Shown in pieces: positions 14,981 to 21,990 of a DNA stretch of 24,234 bases. The stretch comes from an uncultured Clostridia bacterium. GTDB lineage: Bacteria > Bacillota > Clostridia > TANB77 > CAG-508. The notes below the pieces were generated by a model. The model made no database searches. It saw only the letters and a list, made by a program, of their open reading frames with translations, and was not told the DNA's origin. The DNA lies in assembly GCA_934162535.1 (NCBI GenBank), contig CAKPJC010000025.1:1-24234 (forward strand), written 5' to 3'. The stretch's first letter is position 1, and each line of letters opens with the position of its first letter. The position numbers were made by a program, and so were the translations under genes.

Positions 14981-16924
14981 ATGGAAGAACTAGTTGAAAG
15001 CATATTAGATTATATAAGAGCAGACTATACAGATTATGCAATAATGATAAATGGCGAATGGGGTTCAGGAAAAACTTATTTTTGGAATAACAAAATAAGA
15101 AAAAAAATAGACACAATGAAGCTAAATGGAAAACAATATACAACAATATATATGTCTTTATATGGTATTTCAAACCTAGAAGATATAAGCAAAAAAATAT
15201 TCATAGAAACAACACAACTTATGGACAAAAATTTGAGAAAATACATGGATGCAAATGGACAAACAACAATACCGGAATATGCAAAAACCGGAATAGATAT
15301 GGCAAATCTATTTGGAATATCTCAAAATGATGACAGAGTAAACTATGGAGAATTTTTTTCAACAGATGACAAAGTACTATGTTTTGATGACCTTGAAAGA
15401 GCGAATGTAGATGTAATAGATATATTAGGATATATAAACAATTTCGTAGAACATGACCATATAAAAACAATAATAATATGTAATGAAAAAGAATTATCAA
15501 CAAAGCTAAAAAGCAATAATCTTGAAATGAAAACATTTATTGCAACATATATGTTAGATAAACAAGGTGAGCTACTAAAATCAGACAAGCCTGTTGTAGA
15601 AAAAATAAGAAATCAAATTGAGCATATATTTGATAAAGCAAATGAATATGAAAGAATAAAAGAAAAACTAATTGGAGAAACATTTGAATATGTACCAAAA
15701 TTTGACTACATAATAAATGGCTTACTTATGAGATATGAATCAGACCAAGAATTAATAAGATTTTTGAGAGAAAATACAAACTTAATAATATCAACATTCA
15801 ATAAAAGTGGAACAAGAAATTTAAGAATATTAAAACATGCATTAAATGATTTTCAAAAAATATATGAAATGGTAAGCAAAAATTACCCAAATGTAAGTAA
15901 CAGAGTAATGCAAACAATGTTAATATTTACAATAGCAATATCATTTGAAATAAAAGCAGGAAAAATTACAAAAGACAAATTTATAGACATAAAAAATAAT
16001 GAAGAATACAAATCAATATTAGTATCATCAAGAGTACTGATGGACAACAGACAATTCTATATAAAAGAATTTGACAATAACTACTACTACAATTTCAAAA
16101 CAGAATATAGATTTTTCAAATTCATAGAATATTATGTAAGGACAAGAATATTTGACATGAGAATATTCAAAGAAAATATGGAAATAGTATTAAATACAGC
16201 AGGACTAGGAAAAATACCAGCATATAAAAGACTGCTAACAGAAGAATATTGGAAAATATCAGATGATGAATTCTCAGATGTAATAAGCGAAATAATTGAA
16301 AACATAAAAAAAGGAGAAATACAATTAGTAGACTTAGTTAAATTATATGCATATTTCAGCTACTTTTCAAGAAAAAAATTAATATCATATGATATATCAA
16401 CACTTAAAAGTTTGTTTATAAATGGAATGAACATAGCATCAATAAATTCAGAATATTGTGAAGATGTAAAAAAAGAATTATCAAAAGTTGCTATAGAAGA
16501 TGTACAAGAAGACATGGAAGAAATACTGAAAAAATTCTATGAACTAAATGAACAACTAAAAGACAAAAAATACAAAGAAAAAGCAGATGAAATATTCAAA
16601 TGTATACCAATGAGGATGGAAAAATTTTATGATAGATTTGATAGAGAATGTATGAATATACCTATATTCAAATACCAAGATCCACATCAACTATTTCAAA
16701 GAATATCTTGTGCAAGCAATGAAGATATAGTTATAATAAAAGAAAAACTTATAAATAGAGCAGAAAAAAATGGAAAAGAGTTAGAAGAAGAAACGAAAAA
16801 TATAAAACAATTAAAACAAATCATTGATGCATATACATTTGGAAAAGAAATAACAATAAAAACAGTAATGTTAAAAGAGTTTTCAAAAGACCTAGAATAT
16901 ATACTAGGGAAAATAAAAAAGTAG
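14981..16924 (+). CDS. KAP-type P-loop NTPase, large, function unknown
   Basis: A 647-residue P-loop NTPase that best fits the KAP family. Walker A is GEWGSGKT at residues 25-32. Walker B is VLCFDDLERA at about 132-141, followed by a sensor-like KTIIICNEKEL. The very early Walker A and the 'FDDLER' form of Walker B are typical of KAP NTPases. The remaining 450 residues are helical and Lys/Glu-rich with no recognisable domain. I see no membrane helix inserted in the NTPase core, unlike many KAP proteins, so it may be cytosolic or peripheral. AAGGAGGAG precedes the ATG, and base composition matches its neighbours. It sits between comF and a membrane protein. KAP proteins include phage-exclusion factors such as PifA, so a defence role is conceivable but unproven. 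Confidence 0.85.
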   Translation: MEELVESILDYIRADYTDYAIMINGEWGSGKTYFWNNKIRKKIDTMKLNGKQYTTIYMSLYGISNLEDISKKIFIETTQLMDKNLRKYMDANGQTTIPEYAKTGIDMANLFGISQNDDRVNYGEFFSTDDKVLCFDDLERANVDVIDILGYINNFVEHDHIKTIIICNEKELSTKLKSNNLEMKTFIATYMLDKQGELLKSDKPVVEKIRNQIEHIFDKANEYERIKEKLIGETFEYVPKFDYIINGLLMRYESDQELIRFLRENTNLIISTFNKSGTRNLRILKHALNDFQKIYEMVSKNYPNVSNRVMQTMLIFTIAISFEIKAGKITKDKFIDIKNNEEYKSILVSSRVLMDNRQFYIKEFDNNYYYNFKTEYRFFKFIEYYVRTRIFDMRIFKENMEIVLNTAGLGKIPAYKRLLTEEYWKISDDEFSDVISEIIENIKKGEIQLVDLVKLYAYFSYFSRKKLISYDISTLKSLFINGMNIASINSEYCEDVKKELSKVAIEDVQEDMEEILKKFYELNEQLKDKKYKEKADEIFKCIPMRMEKFYDRFDRECMNIPIFKYQDPHQLFQRISCASNEDIVIIKEKLINRAEKNGKELEEETKNIKQLKQIIDAYTFGKEITIKTVMLKEFSKDLEYILGKIKK

Positions 16925-16947
16925 AAAAATGAAAGGAGAGAAAAAAG

Positions 16948-17475
16948 ATGCAAAATTCAACATCAACAATTATTGCAATATTTGTAGCAGCAGTATTATT
17001 ATTCGTAGTACCAATAGTTACATTAACAACAAGAAATGACAATGTAACACAAGAAAATGTAAAACAGATAGTAGAGGAGTTTGTTACAGATATAAAAAAT
17101 ACTGGAACATTAACAACAGAAAAATATCAAAACTTTGAAAACAGACTATCAGCTACAGGAAATACATACAATATAGAAATGGAAATACAACATTTAGATG
17201 AAAACCCAGGAAAAAAATTAACACAAGCAAATTATACAAAAATAGGGGAGAATGTTTACTATTCAGAATACACAACACAAATACTTGACAAGATATTAAC
17301 TAATGGTAGTACAATAACATTAAAAGAAGGAGATATGGTTTATGTAGGAGTAAGCAATGAAAACTCAACAGCGGCACAAAACTTAAAAGGATCATTACTT
17401 AACTTCTCAAATGCAGGAGAAGAAGCAGTATCAGCTAAAAGCTCTGGAATGGTTAATGTAAACGGTGGAAACTAA
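16948..17475 (+). CDS. One-pass membrane or surface protein of unknown function
   Basis: A 175-residue protein with one N-terminal hydrophobic helix (about residues 8-28, IIAIFVAAVLLFVVPIVTL) and a polar Asn/Thr-rich remainder presumed to be outside the membrane. MQNSTSTIIAIFVAAVLLF followed by a TRNDNVTQ stretch recalls small membrane proteins in Tad/Flp pilus-like loci of Clostridia, but this is from memory and no other pilus gene is here. It begins 23 bases after the KAP NTPase with AAAGGAGAG before the ATG, and a terminator follows, so it looks like the last gene of a comF-KAP-membrane protein operon. It has no cysteine and no LPxTG motif at the C-terminus, so it is not a sortase substrate. 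Confidence 0.75.
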   Translation: MQNSTSTIIAIFVAAVLLFVVPIVTLTTRNDNVTQENVKQIVEEFVTDIKNTGTLTTEKYQNFENRLSATGNTYNIEMEIQHLDENPGKKLTQANYTKIGENVYYSEYTTQILDKILTNGSTITLKEGDMVYVGVSNENSTAAQNLKGSLLNFSNAGEEAVSAKSSGMVNVNGGN

Positions 17476-17479
17476 AACT

Positions 17480-17520
17480 AAAAAGTGAACAACTGATTAA
17501 ATTTCAGAGTTCACTTTTTT
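17480..17520. terminator. Bidirectional terminator between the membrane protein gene and feoA
   Basis: AAAAAGTGAAC (17480-17490) pairs with GTTCACTTTTT (17509-17519), with an inner CTGA/TCAG. A-run on the left and T-run on the right let it work for both convergent genes. Confidence 0.88.
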
Positions 17521-17546
17521 TATTTGTTCTTTTTTCTTATATATTT

Positions 17547-17771
17547 TTATTTTTCTGATACTTCAATTAAACAAGAATCCTCTTGCCTAATTGAAATAAC
17601 AGTATTTCTAAATTCATATGCAGTAGGTTCACCTAAAGGACTTCTAAAAACAGGAGTAATTATTGTACCAGGAACAAGGCCTAAATCTAAAAGGCGCCTT
17701 TTAATAGATGGATTACAATAAACACTTTTTACTATTCCACATTTATTTAATGATAATTTATCTAAAAACAT
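17547..17771 (-). CDS. feoA: FeoA-domain protein (stand-alone)
   Basis: A 74-residue SH3-like FeoA domain. The signature RRLLDLGLVPGTIITPVFRS followed by PLGEPTAYEFRNTVISIRQE is the classic FeoA pattern. In ferrous iron uptake FeoA is a small cytoplasmic partner of the FeoB transporter. No feoB is next to it; downstream is a terminator and a convergent gene, so this copy is an orphan or works with a distant FeoB. AGGAGG is well placed before the ATG. A 65-residue frame on the opposite strand (17524-17721) is a shadow. Upstream on the - strand TTGAAA (17810-17805) could be a -35 box, but the -10 region is ambiguous. Confidence 0.9.
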   Translation of the reverse strand: MFLDKLSLNKCGIVKSVYCNPSIKRRLLDLGLVPGTIITPVFRSPLGEPTAYEFRNTVISIRQEDSCLIEVSEK

Positions 17772-17923
17772 AAAATCCTCCTATAATATATAATATAAAA
17801 AATATTTCAAAAAAGTGTAAAAAAATGTTGAAAAAAATTAATCAATGTGAGAGAATAAGGAAAAACGGAAAAAAGTTGCGAAAATACAACACGATTAGAA
17901 CCGTAGGGAAGGATGATATAAAA

Positions 17924-18388
17924 ATGGAAAAAATAAGAGGATTTGAAGTTGCAAAAGGATATGAAGACAAAGGAATAAATTTACCAGTGAGAAAAACAAA
18001 AAATTCAGCAGGATATGATATAGAGTCAGCAGAAGATATAACAATACCAAGTTTCAAATTTGGAATGAAACCTACATTAGTAAAAACAGGAATAAAAGCA
18101 TATTTTAAACCAAATGAATTTTTAATGTTATGTAATAGAAGCTCGAATCCAGGAAAAAAAGGATTGGTAGTTGCAAACAGTGTTGGAATAGTAGATAGTG
18201 ACTACTATAATAATCCAGATAATGATGGACATATAATGTTTGCATTTTACAACTTTTTTGAAAAAGACTTAAAAATAAAAAAAGGAGATGTAATAGGTCA
18301 AGGAATATTCATGCCATATTATATGACGGACAATGATAATGCCACGGAAGAGAGAAAAGGTGGATTTGGCTCAACAAATAAAAATTAA
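17924..18388 (+). CDS. dut: dUTP diphosphatase (trimeric dUTPase family)
   Basis: It hydrolyses dUTP to dUMP and pyrophosphate, keeping uracil out of DNA and feeding dTMP synthesis. The 154-residue protein has the dUTPase motifs: motif 1 SAGYDI (residues 28-33), motif 2 around NRSSNPGKKG, motif 3 VGIVDSDYY with the catalytic Asp, and the C-terminal Gly-rich motif 5 GGFGST that closes over the active site. A short NNPDNDGH insertion follows motif 3. The frame extends upstream to 17825, but the extension is Lys/Arg-rich and unlike the family. GGGAAGGATG before the ATG at 17924 supports the chosen start. It ends in a terminator that also houses part of the next promoter. Confidence 0.94.
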   Translation: MEKIRGFEVAKGYEDKGINLPVRKTKNSAGYDIESAEDITIPSFKFGMKPTLVKTGIKAYFKPNEFLMLCNRSSNPGKKGLVVANSVGIVDSDYYNNPDNDGHIMFAFYNFFEKDLKIKKGDVIGQGIFMPYYMTDNDNATEERKGGFGSTNKN

Positions 18389-18405
18389 ATAAAAAAATAA
18401 AAATT

Positions 18406-18439
18406 AAAATGGTAAAAGCTTTGACTTTTGCCATTTTTT
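18406..18439 (+). terminator. Terminator of dut
   Basis: AAAATGGTAAAAG (18406-18418) pairs with CTTTTGCCATTTT (18425-18437), 13 base pairs with one G-T, around a 6-base loop. It is followed by TTTTTT. Its loop and 3' arm contain the -35 box of the next promoter. Confidence 0.9.
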
Positions 18440-18449
18440 GTAGTATAAT
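18421..18449 (+). promoter_or_regulatory. SigA-type promoter of the carD-like gene, overlapping the dut terminator
   Basis: TTGACT (18421-18426), a 17-base spacer and a perfect TATAAT (18444-18449). The leader to the ATG is about 77 bases. Confidence 0.88.
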
Positions 18450-18532
18450 TAAAGAGGTTGATAAATCAAAGAGAGATAAAATATTAATGATTGAAAAAAG
18501 CCAAAAGATATAGACTGAAAGGAGTGACTTAC

Positions 18533-19099
18533 ATGTATAATGTAGGAGATAAAGTAGTATATCCAATGCATGGTGCGGGGGTAATAGATTCAATAGAAGA
18601 AAAGGAAGTACTAGGAGAAAAACAATCATACTATATATTAAAAATGCCAGGCGAAGTTAAAGTAATGGTACCAATATCAACAGCTGAACAACATGGAATT
18701 AGAAATATAATAGATAAAATGGAAGCAGAAAAAGTATTTAATGTACTTGAACAAGATGAAACAGAAATGGAAAAGAATTGGAACAAAAGATATAGAGACA
18801 ACATGGATAAAATGAAAAGTGGAGATATATATGAAATAGCAGATGTAGTAAGAAATTTAAGCTTTAAACAAAAAGAAAAAGGATTATCAACAGGAGAGAA
18901 AAAAATGCTACATAATGCAAAACAAATATTAGTAAGTGAATTAGTGTTAGCAGAACATGCATCACAAGATGAAGTAGAGGAATTGGTAGACAATAAAATA
19001 AACACATCATTTACAATGTTTAAAACAGAACCAAACATAGAATTACCAAATGAAAATATAGTAAGTAAATTTATACCATTTGATGATAATAATGAATAA
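18533..19099 (+). CDS. CarD/TRCF-domain transcription regulator
   Basis: A CarD-family protein of 188 residues. These bind the RNA polymerase beta subunit through a Tudor-like RID domain and affect open-complex formation at promoters. The N-terminal RID is obvious: MYNVGDKVVYPMHGAGVIDSIE, then YYILKMPGEVKVMVPISTAEQHGIRNI (about 1-65). The C-terminal part is helical, with the family pattern WNKRYRDNMDKMKSGDIYEIADVVRNL and a basic SFKQKEKGLSTGEKKML. The ATG at 18533 has AAAGGAG 8 bases upstream and matches the family N-terminus; the frame extends to 18491 without support. It has its own strong promoter and terminator, so it appears monocistronic. Confidence 0.94.
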   Translation: MYNVGDKVVYPMHGAGVIDSIEEKEVLGEKQSYYILKMPGEVKVMVPISTAEQHGIRNIIDKMEAEKVFNVLEQDETEMEKNWNKRYRDNMDKMKSGDIYEIADVVRNLSFKQKEKGLSTGEKKMLHNAKQILVSELVLAEHASQDEVEELVDNKINTSFTMFKTEPNIELPNENIVSKFIPFDDNNE

Positions 19100-19125
19100 A
19101 AAGAACCTGAGTGTTCTTTTTTTTT
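19098..19125 (+). terminator. Terminator of the carD-like gene
   Basis: AAAAAGAAC (19098-19106) pairs with GTTCTTTTT (19113-19121) around a 6-base loop and continues into a T-run. It starts on the stop codon. Confidence 0.88.
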
Positions 19126-19141
19126 GTATTAAAATATTAAA

Positions 19142-19170
19142 TTGTATTGTAAAAAAATTACAAATATGAT
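19142..19170 (+). promoter_or_regulatory. Candidate promoter of ptsHI with an internal palindrome
   Basis: TTGTAT (19142-19147), a 17-base spacer and TATGAT (19165-19170). Between the boxes lies a perfect inverted repeat, TTGTAA-N5-TTACAA (19147-19163), well placed to be an operator. Confidence 0.6.
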
Positions 19171-19210
19171 AATATGCACATGTAAAACACATATAAAAAG
19201 GAAAGTAAAA

Positions 19211-19471
19211 ATGAAAAAAGAAAAAATGATTATAAAAAGCAACATGGGATTACACATGAGGCCAGCATCTGAAATTGTTAAAGTCACAAACAAATTTAGC
19301 TGTAAAATTCAAGTAAAGGTTGGAGAAAAAGTAGCTAATGCAAAATCAATACTAGGAATAATGTCAACAGGAGCTAAAAACAATGATGAAATAGAAATAA
19401 AATGTGATGGAGAAGATGAAGAAAAAGCAATGACTGAAATAATGGCAGTTCTTGAAAATCAATTAACATAA
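19211..19471 (+). CDS. ptsH: Phosphocarrier protein HPr
   Basis: The small phosphate carrier of the phosphotransferase system, 86 residues. His15 (in GLHMRPAS, residues 13-20) accepts phosphate from enzyme I, with Arg17 conserved. Ser46 (in NAKSILG) is the regulatory site phosphorylated by HPr kinase in Firmicutes, so this HPr can take part in CcpA-type carbon control; the surface around it (LGIMSTGA) is canonical. I chose the ATG at 19211 because AAAAGGAAA lies upstream and the numbering then puts His15 and Ser46 exactly in place; the frame extends to 19142 but overlaps the promoter. ptsI follows 11 bases later. Confidence 0.96.
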   Translation: MKKEKMIIKSNMGLHMRPASEIVKVTNKFSCKIQVKVGEKVANAKSILGIMSTGAKNNDEIEIKCDGEDEEKAMTEIMAVLENQLT

Positions 19472-19482
19472 AAGGGGAAAAG

Positions 19483-21210
19483 ATGATAGAAGGGGAAAGT
19501 GTGTCCACTGGTGTGGGCTATGGAAAAGCAATAATTTTAAAAAATAAAAAGATAATAATAAAGAAAAGAATTGTAGATAATCCAGAGGTAGAAATAGTTA
19601 AATTAGAAAATGCAGTAATGGAAGCGACAAAAGAAATAGATGAGTTAATAAAAACAATAACTGGAACAGAAAAAGAAATTATGGAAGCATATTTAATGAT
19701 AATGAAAGATTCAAACTTAATACTAGAACCTAAAAAAATAATACTTGAAACAAAATGCAATTCAGAATATGCAGTAGAAATAGGTCTAAACAAATTAATA
19801 CAAACATTTGAGGAAATTAATGATGAATATATGAGCTCAAGGGCAAAGGACATTACTGACATAAAAAATAGAATATTAATAGAGCTTCAAAAAGGGAAAA
19901 AACAGGTATGCGACAAATTAGAAGAAGATAGCATAATAATAACTAAAAATATAACTGCATCAGATTTAATAAAAATGGATTTAGAAAAAATAAATGGAAT
20001 TGTAACCGAAGAAGGAAATGTGGATGCACATTTTGCAATAATAGCAAAAGCATATAATATTCCAGTTATAGTAAAAGCAAAAAATGCAACGAAAAAGATA
20101 AAAAACAATGAATATGTAATAGTTGATGGATATAATTGCAATATACATATAAACCCGAATCAAGATGAGGTAGAAAAAATAAAGCAACATAAAAATGATT
20201 TAAAAGAAAGATATAATAAACTAGAAAAATACAAAGATATAGAAACCAAAACGACAGATGGATATAAAATAAAATTATATTCAAATATTGGATTACCAGT
20301 AGATATAAAAGAAACAATAAGAAATAATGCAGAAGGAATAGGACTATTTAGAAGTGAAATATTATATATGAATAATTGTGAGATTCCTACAGAAGAATAT
20401 CAATATAATATTTATAAAAAAATTGCAACAGAGCTTAAAGGGAAAAACATAACAATAAGAACAATAGATATTGGAGGTGATAAAAGACTAGAATATATAA
20501 AACTTGGAAAAGAACAAAATCCATTTCTAGGCTATAGAGCGATTAGATTTTGCCTTGAAAATAGAGGAATATTCAAATCACAGTTGCGAGCAATATTACG
20601 AGCAAGTCAATATGGAAATCTTTCGATAATGTTTCCTATGATTTCATCAATAGAGGAACTAAGAGAAGCAAAGAAAATTTTAGAAAAATGTAAAAAAGAA
20701 CTGAATCAAAAAGGTGAAAAATACAATGAAAATATAAGAACAGGTATAATGATAGAAGTACCATCATCTGCATTAATGGCAGAACATTTAGCAAAAGAAT
20801 GTGATTTTTTTAGTATTGGAACAAATGACCTAATTCAATACACTATAGCAGTTGAAAGAGGAAACAACAAAGTTTCAAAATTATATACAAAATATCATCC
20901 GGCAGTATTAAAATTAATAGAAGAAACAGTTAATGGAGCACATAAAGCACAGATTGAATGTGGAATGTGCGGAGAATGTGCTGAAGATAAATTACTGATA
21001 CCATTATTAATTGGATTAGGAATAGATGAATTATCAGTAAATCCAAATATGATACTAAAAACAAGAAAAGAAATATGTAAATTAGAAAAAACAAAATGCG
21101 TGAAACTAGCAAAAGAAACATTATGTTTGTCCTCTGCAAATGAAGTAGAGAAGAAATTGAAAGAATTTATGGAAGGTATTATAGATGAAAATAAAGGTAA
21201 TAACATTTAA
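19483..21210 (+). CDS. ptsI: PTS enzyme I (phosphoenolpyruvate-protein phosphotransferase), divergent His domain
   Basis: It takes phosphate from PEP and passes it to HPr. It is 575 residues, normal length. The C-terminal PEP-binding barrel is canonical: GIGLFRSEILYM, RTIDIGGDKRLEYIKLGKEQ, NPFLGYRAIRF, MFPMISSIEE, GIMIEVPSSA, FSIGTNDLIQYTIAVERGN and the catalytic Cys496 in GMCGEC. The phospho-accepting His183 is present, but its surroundings read EEGNVDAHFAIIAKAYNIP instead of the usual GGxTSHxAIxARxxxIP, so the phosphohistidine signature is unusual. It is 11 bases after ptsH (AAAGGGGAAAAG before the ATG), and its 3' end overlaps the next gene by 26 bases. No sugar permease is in view. Confidence 0.94.
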   Translation: MIEGESVSTGVGYGKAIILKNKKIIIKKRIVDNPEVEIVKLENAVMEATKEIDELIKTITGTEKEIMEAYLMIMKDSNLILEPKKIILETKCNSEYAVEIGLNKLIQTFEEINDEYMSSRAKDITDIKNRILIELQKGKKQVCDKLEEDSIIITKNITASDLIKMDLEKINGIVTEEGNVDAHFAIIAKAYNIPVIVKAKNATKKIKNNEYVIVDGYNCNIHINPNQDEVEKIKQHKNDLKERYNKLEKYKDIETKTTDGYKIKLYSNIGLPVDIKETIRNNAEGIGLFRSEILYMNNCEIPTEEYQYNIYKKIATELKGKNITIRTIDIGGDKRLEYIKLGKEQNPFLGYRAIRFCLENRGIFKSQLRAILRASQYGNLSIMFPMISSIEELREAKKILEKCKKELNQKGEKYNENIRTGIMIEVPSSALMAEHLAKECDFFSIGTNDLIQYTIAVERGNNKVSKLYTKYHPAVLKLIEETVNGAHKAQIECGMCGECAEDKLLIPLLIGLGIDELSVNPNMILKTRKEICKLEKTKCVKLAKETLCLSSANEVEKKLKEFMEGIIDENKGNNI

Positions 21211-21919
21211 TACAAGGCATGGAGAAATAGATGAAGGAATAATTGATGTAATAAAACAAGCATCCGAATTAAAAAAATATAATCCAGACATTATATTATT
21301 ACAAGAGGTTGACATGTATACAGATAGAATAAATAATATAGATGAATTGCAAATATTTAAAAATGTTACAGGATTAAAATACTCAATTTTTGGAGGAAAT
21401 ATTAATTATCAAAATGGTGGTTATGGTAATGCTATATTGTCAAAATATCCAATTCTAAAGTCTGAAAATTACGTCAGCAGAAAATATACAAAAGAAAATA
21501 GAGGGTTATTATATGCCGAATTATTTATAAACGGGAAAAAAATAGATGTGTATAACACACATTTTCCAATAAAGGAAAATGAAAGAACAATGTTTGCGAA
21601 ACAAATAAATAGAATAATTGAGAATAAAAGAGCCAACATAGGTATAATTGGTGGAGATTTTAATCCAGGACTTACATTAAAGAAGGAACATAAATATGAA
21701 GTAATTAATAAGAAAGAATATGATGAATTAAATGAATTAAAAAAGATATTTAAAGAAGCAAAGTTCAAAGAAAATACATATTCTGTTGCAAAACCAGAAG
21801 GACAATTTGATAGGATAATGTATTATGGGGATTTAGAGCTTATAAATGTAAGAAGATTAGATGAAAAAATATCTGACCATTATCCTGTAATTGCAGAATT
21901 TGAAATTATAGAAAATTAA
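21185..21919 (+). CDS. Endonuclease/exonuclease/phosphatase (EEP) family metal-dependent hydrolase
   Basis: A 244-residue member of the DNase I-like EEP superfamily. It has the expected metal and catalytic motifs: TFNTRHG near the N-terminus, ILLQEVD with the metal-binding Glu, GGYGNAILSKYPI, YNTHFP with a catalytic His, GGDFNPG, and the closing SDHYPVIAEF with the Asp-His pair. It lacks a signal peptide. The family ranges from DNA repair nucleases to phosphatases of lipids and nucleotides, so the substrate is open. The ATG lies inside the end of ptsI (26-base overlap) with GGAAGG before it, indicating translational coupling with the PTS genes. A hairpin follows and overlaps the sigG translation start region. 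Confidence 0.9.
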   Translation: MKIKVITFNTRHGEIDEGIIDVIKQASELKKYNPDIILLQEVDMYTDRINNIDELQIFKNVTGLKYSIFGGNINYQNGGYGNAILSKYPILKSENYVSRKYTKENRGLLYAELFINGKKIDVYNTHFPIKENERTMFAKQINRIIENKRANIGIIGGDFNPGLTLKKEHKYEVINKKEYDELNELKKIFKEAKFKENTYSVAKPEGQFDRIMYYGDLELINVRRLDEKISDHYPVIAEFEIIEN

Positions 21920-21929
21920 ATACAGAATA

Positions 21930-21990
21930 AAAACCTTTTGCTTTGGAAATAATAGTAAAGAAATTATTTCTAAAGGGAGGTTTTTTATTT
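21930..21990 (+). promoter_or_regulatory. Long hairpin that pairs the sigG ribosome binding site and doubles as a terminator-like element
   Basis: GAAATAAT (21946-21953) pairs with ATTATTTC (21963-21970) around a 9-base loop. Below that TTTG pairs with TAAA, then after a 2-base bulge (GC, 21940-21941) TTT pairs with GGG by wobble and AAAACCT (21930-21936) pairs with AGGTTTT (21978-21984). The whole AAAGGGAGG ribosome binding site of sigG (21972-21980) lies in the 3' arm. T-runs follow up to the TTG start at 21989. Confidence 0.85.

Noticed and set aside
17524..17721. 65-residue + strand frame
   Set aside because: It is the antisense of feoA, begins in the T-run of a terminator and has no ribosome binding site.
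17825..17923. N-terminal extension of dut
   Set aside because: A basic sequence unlike dUTPases and without a ribosome binding site; the ATG at 17924 fits.
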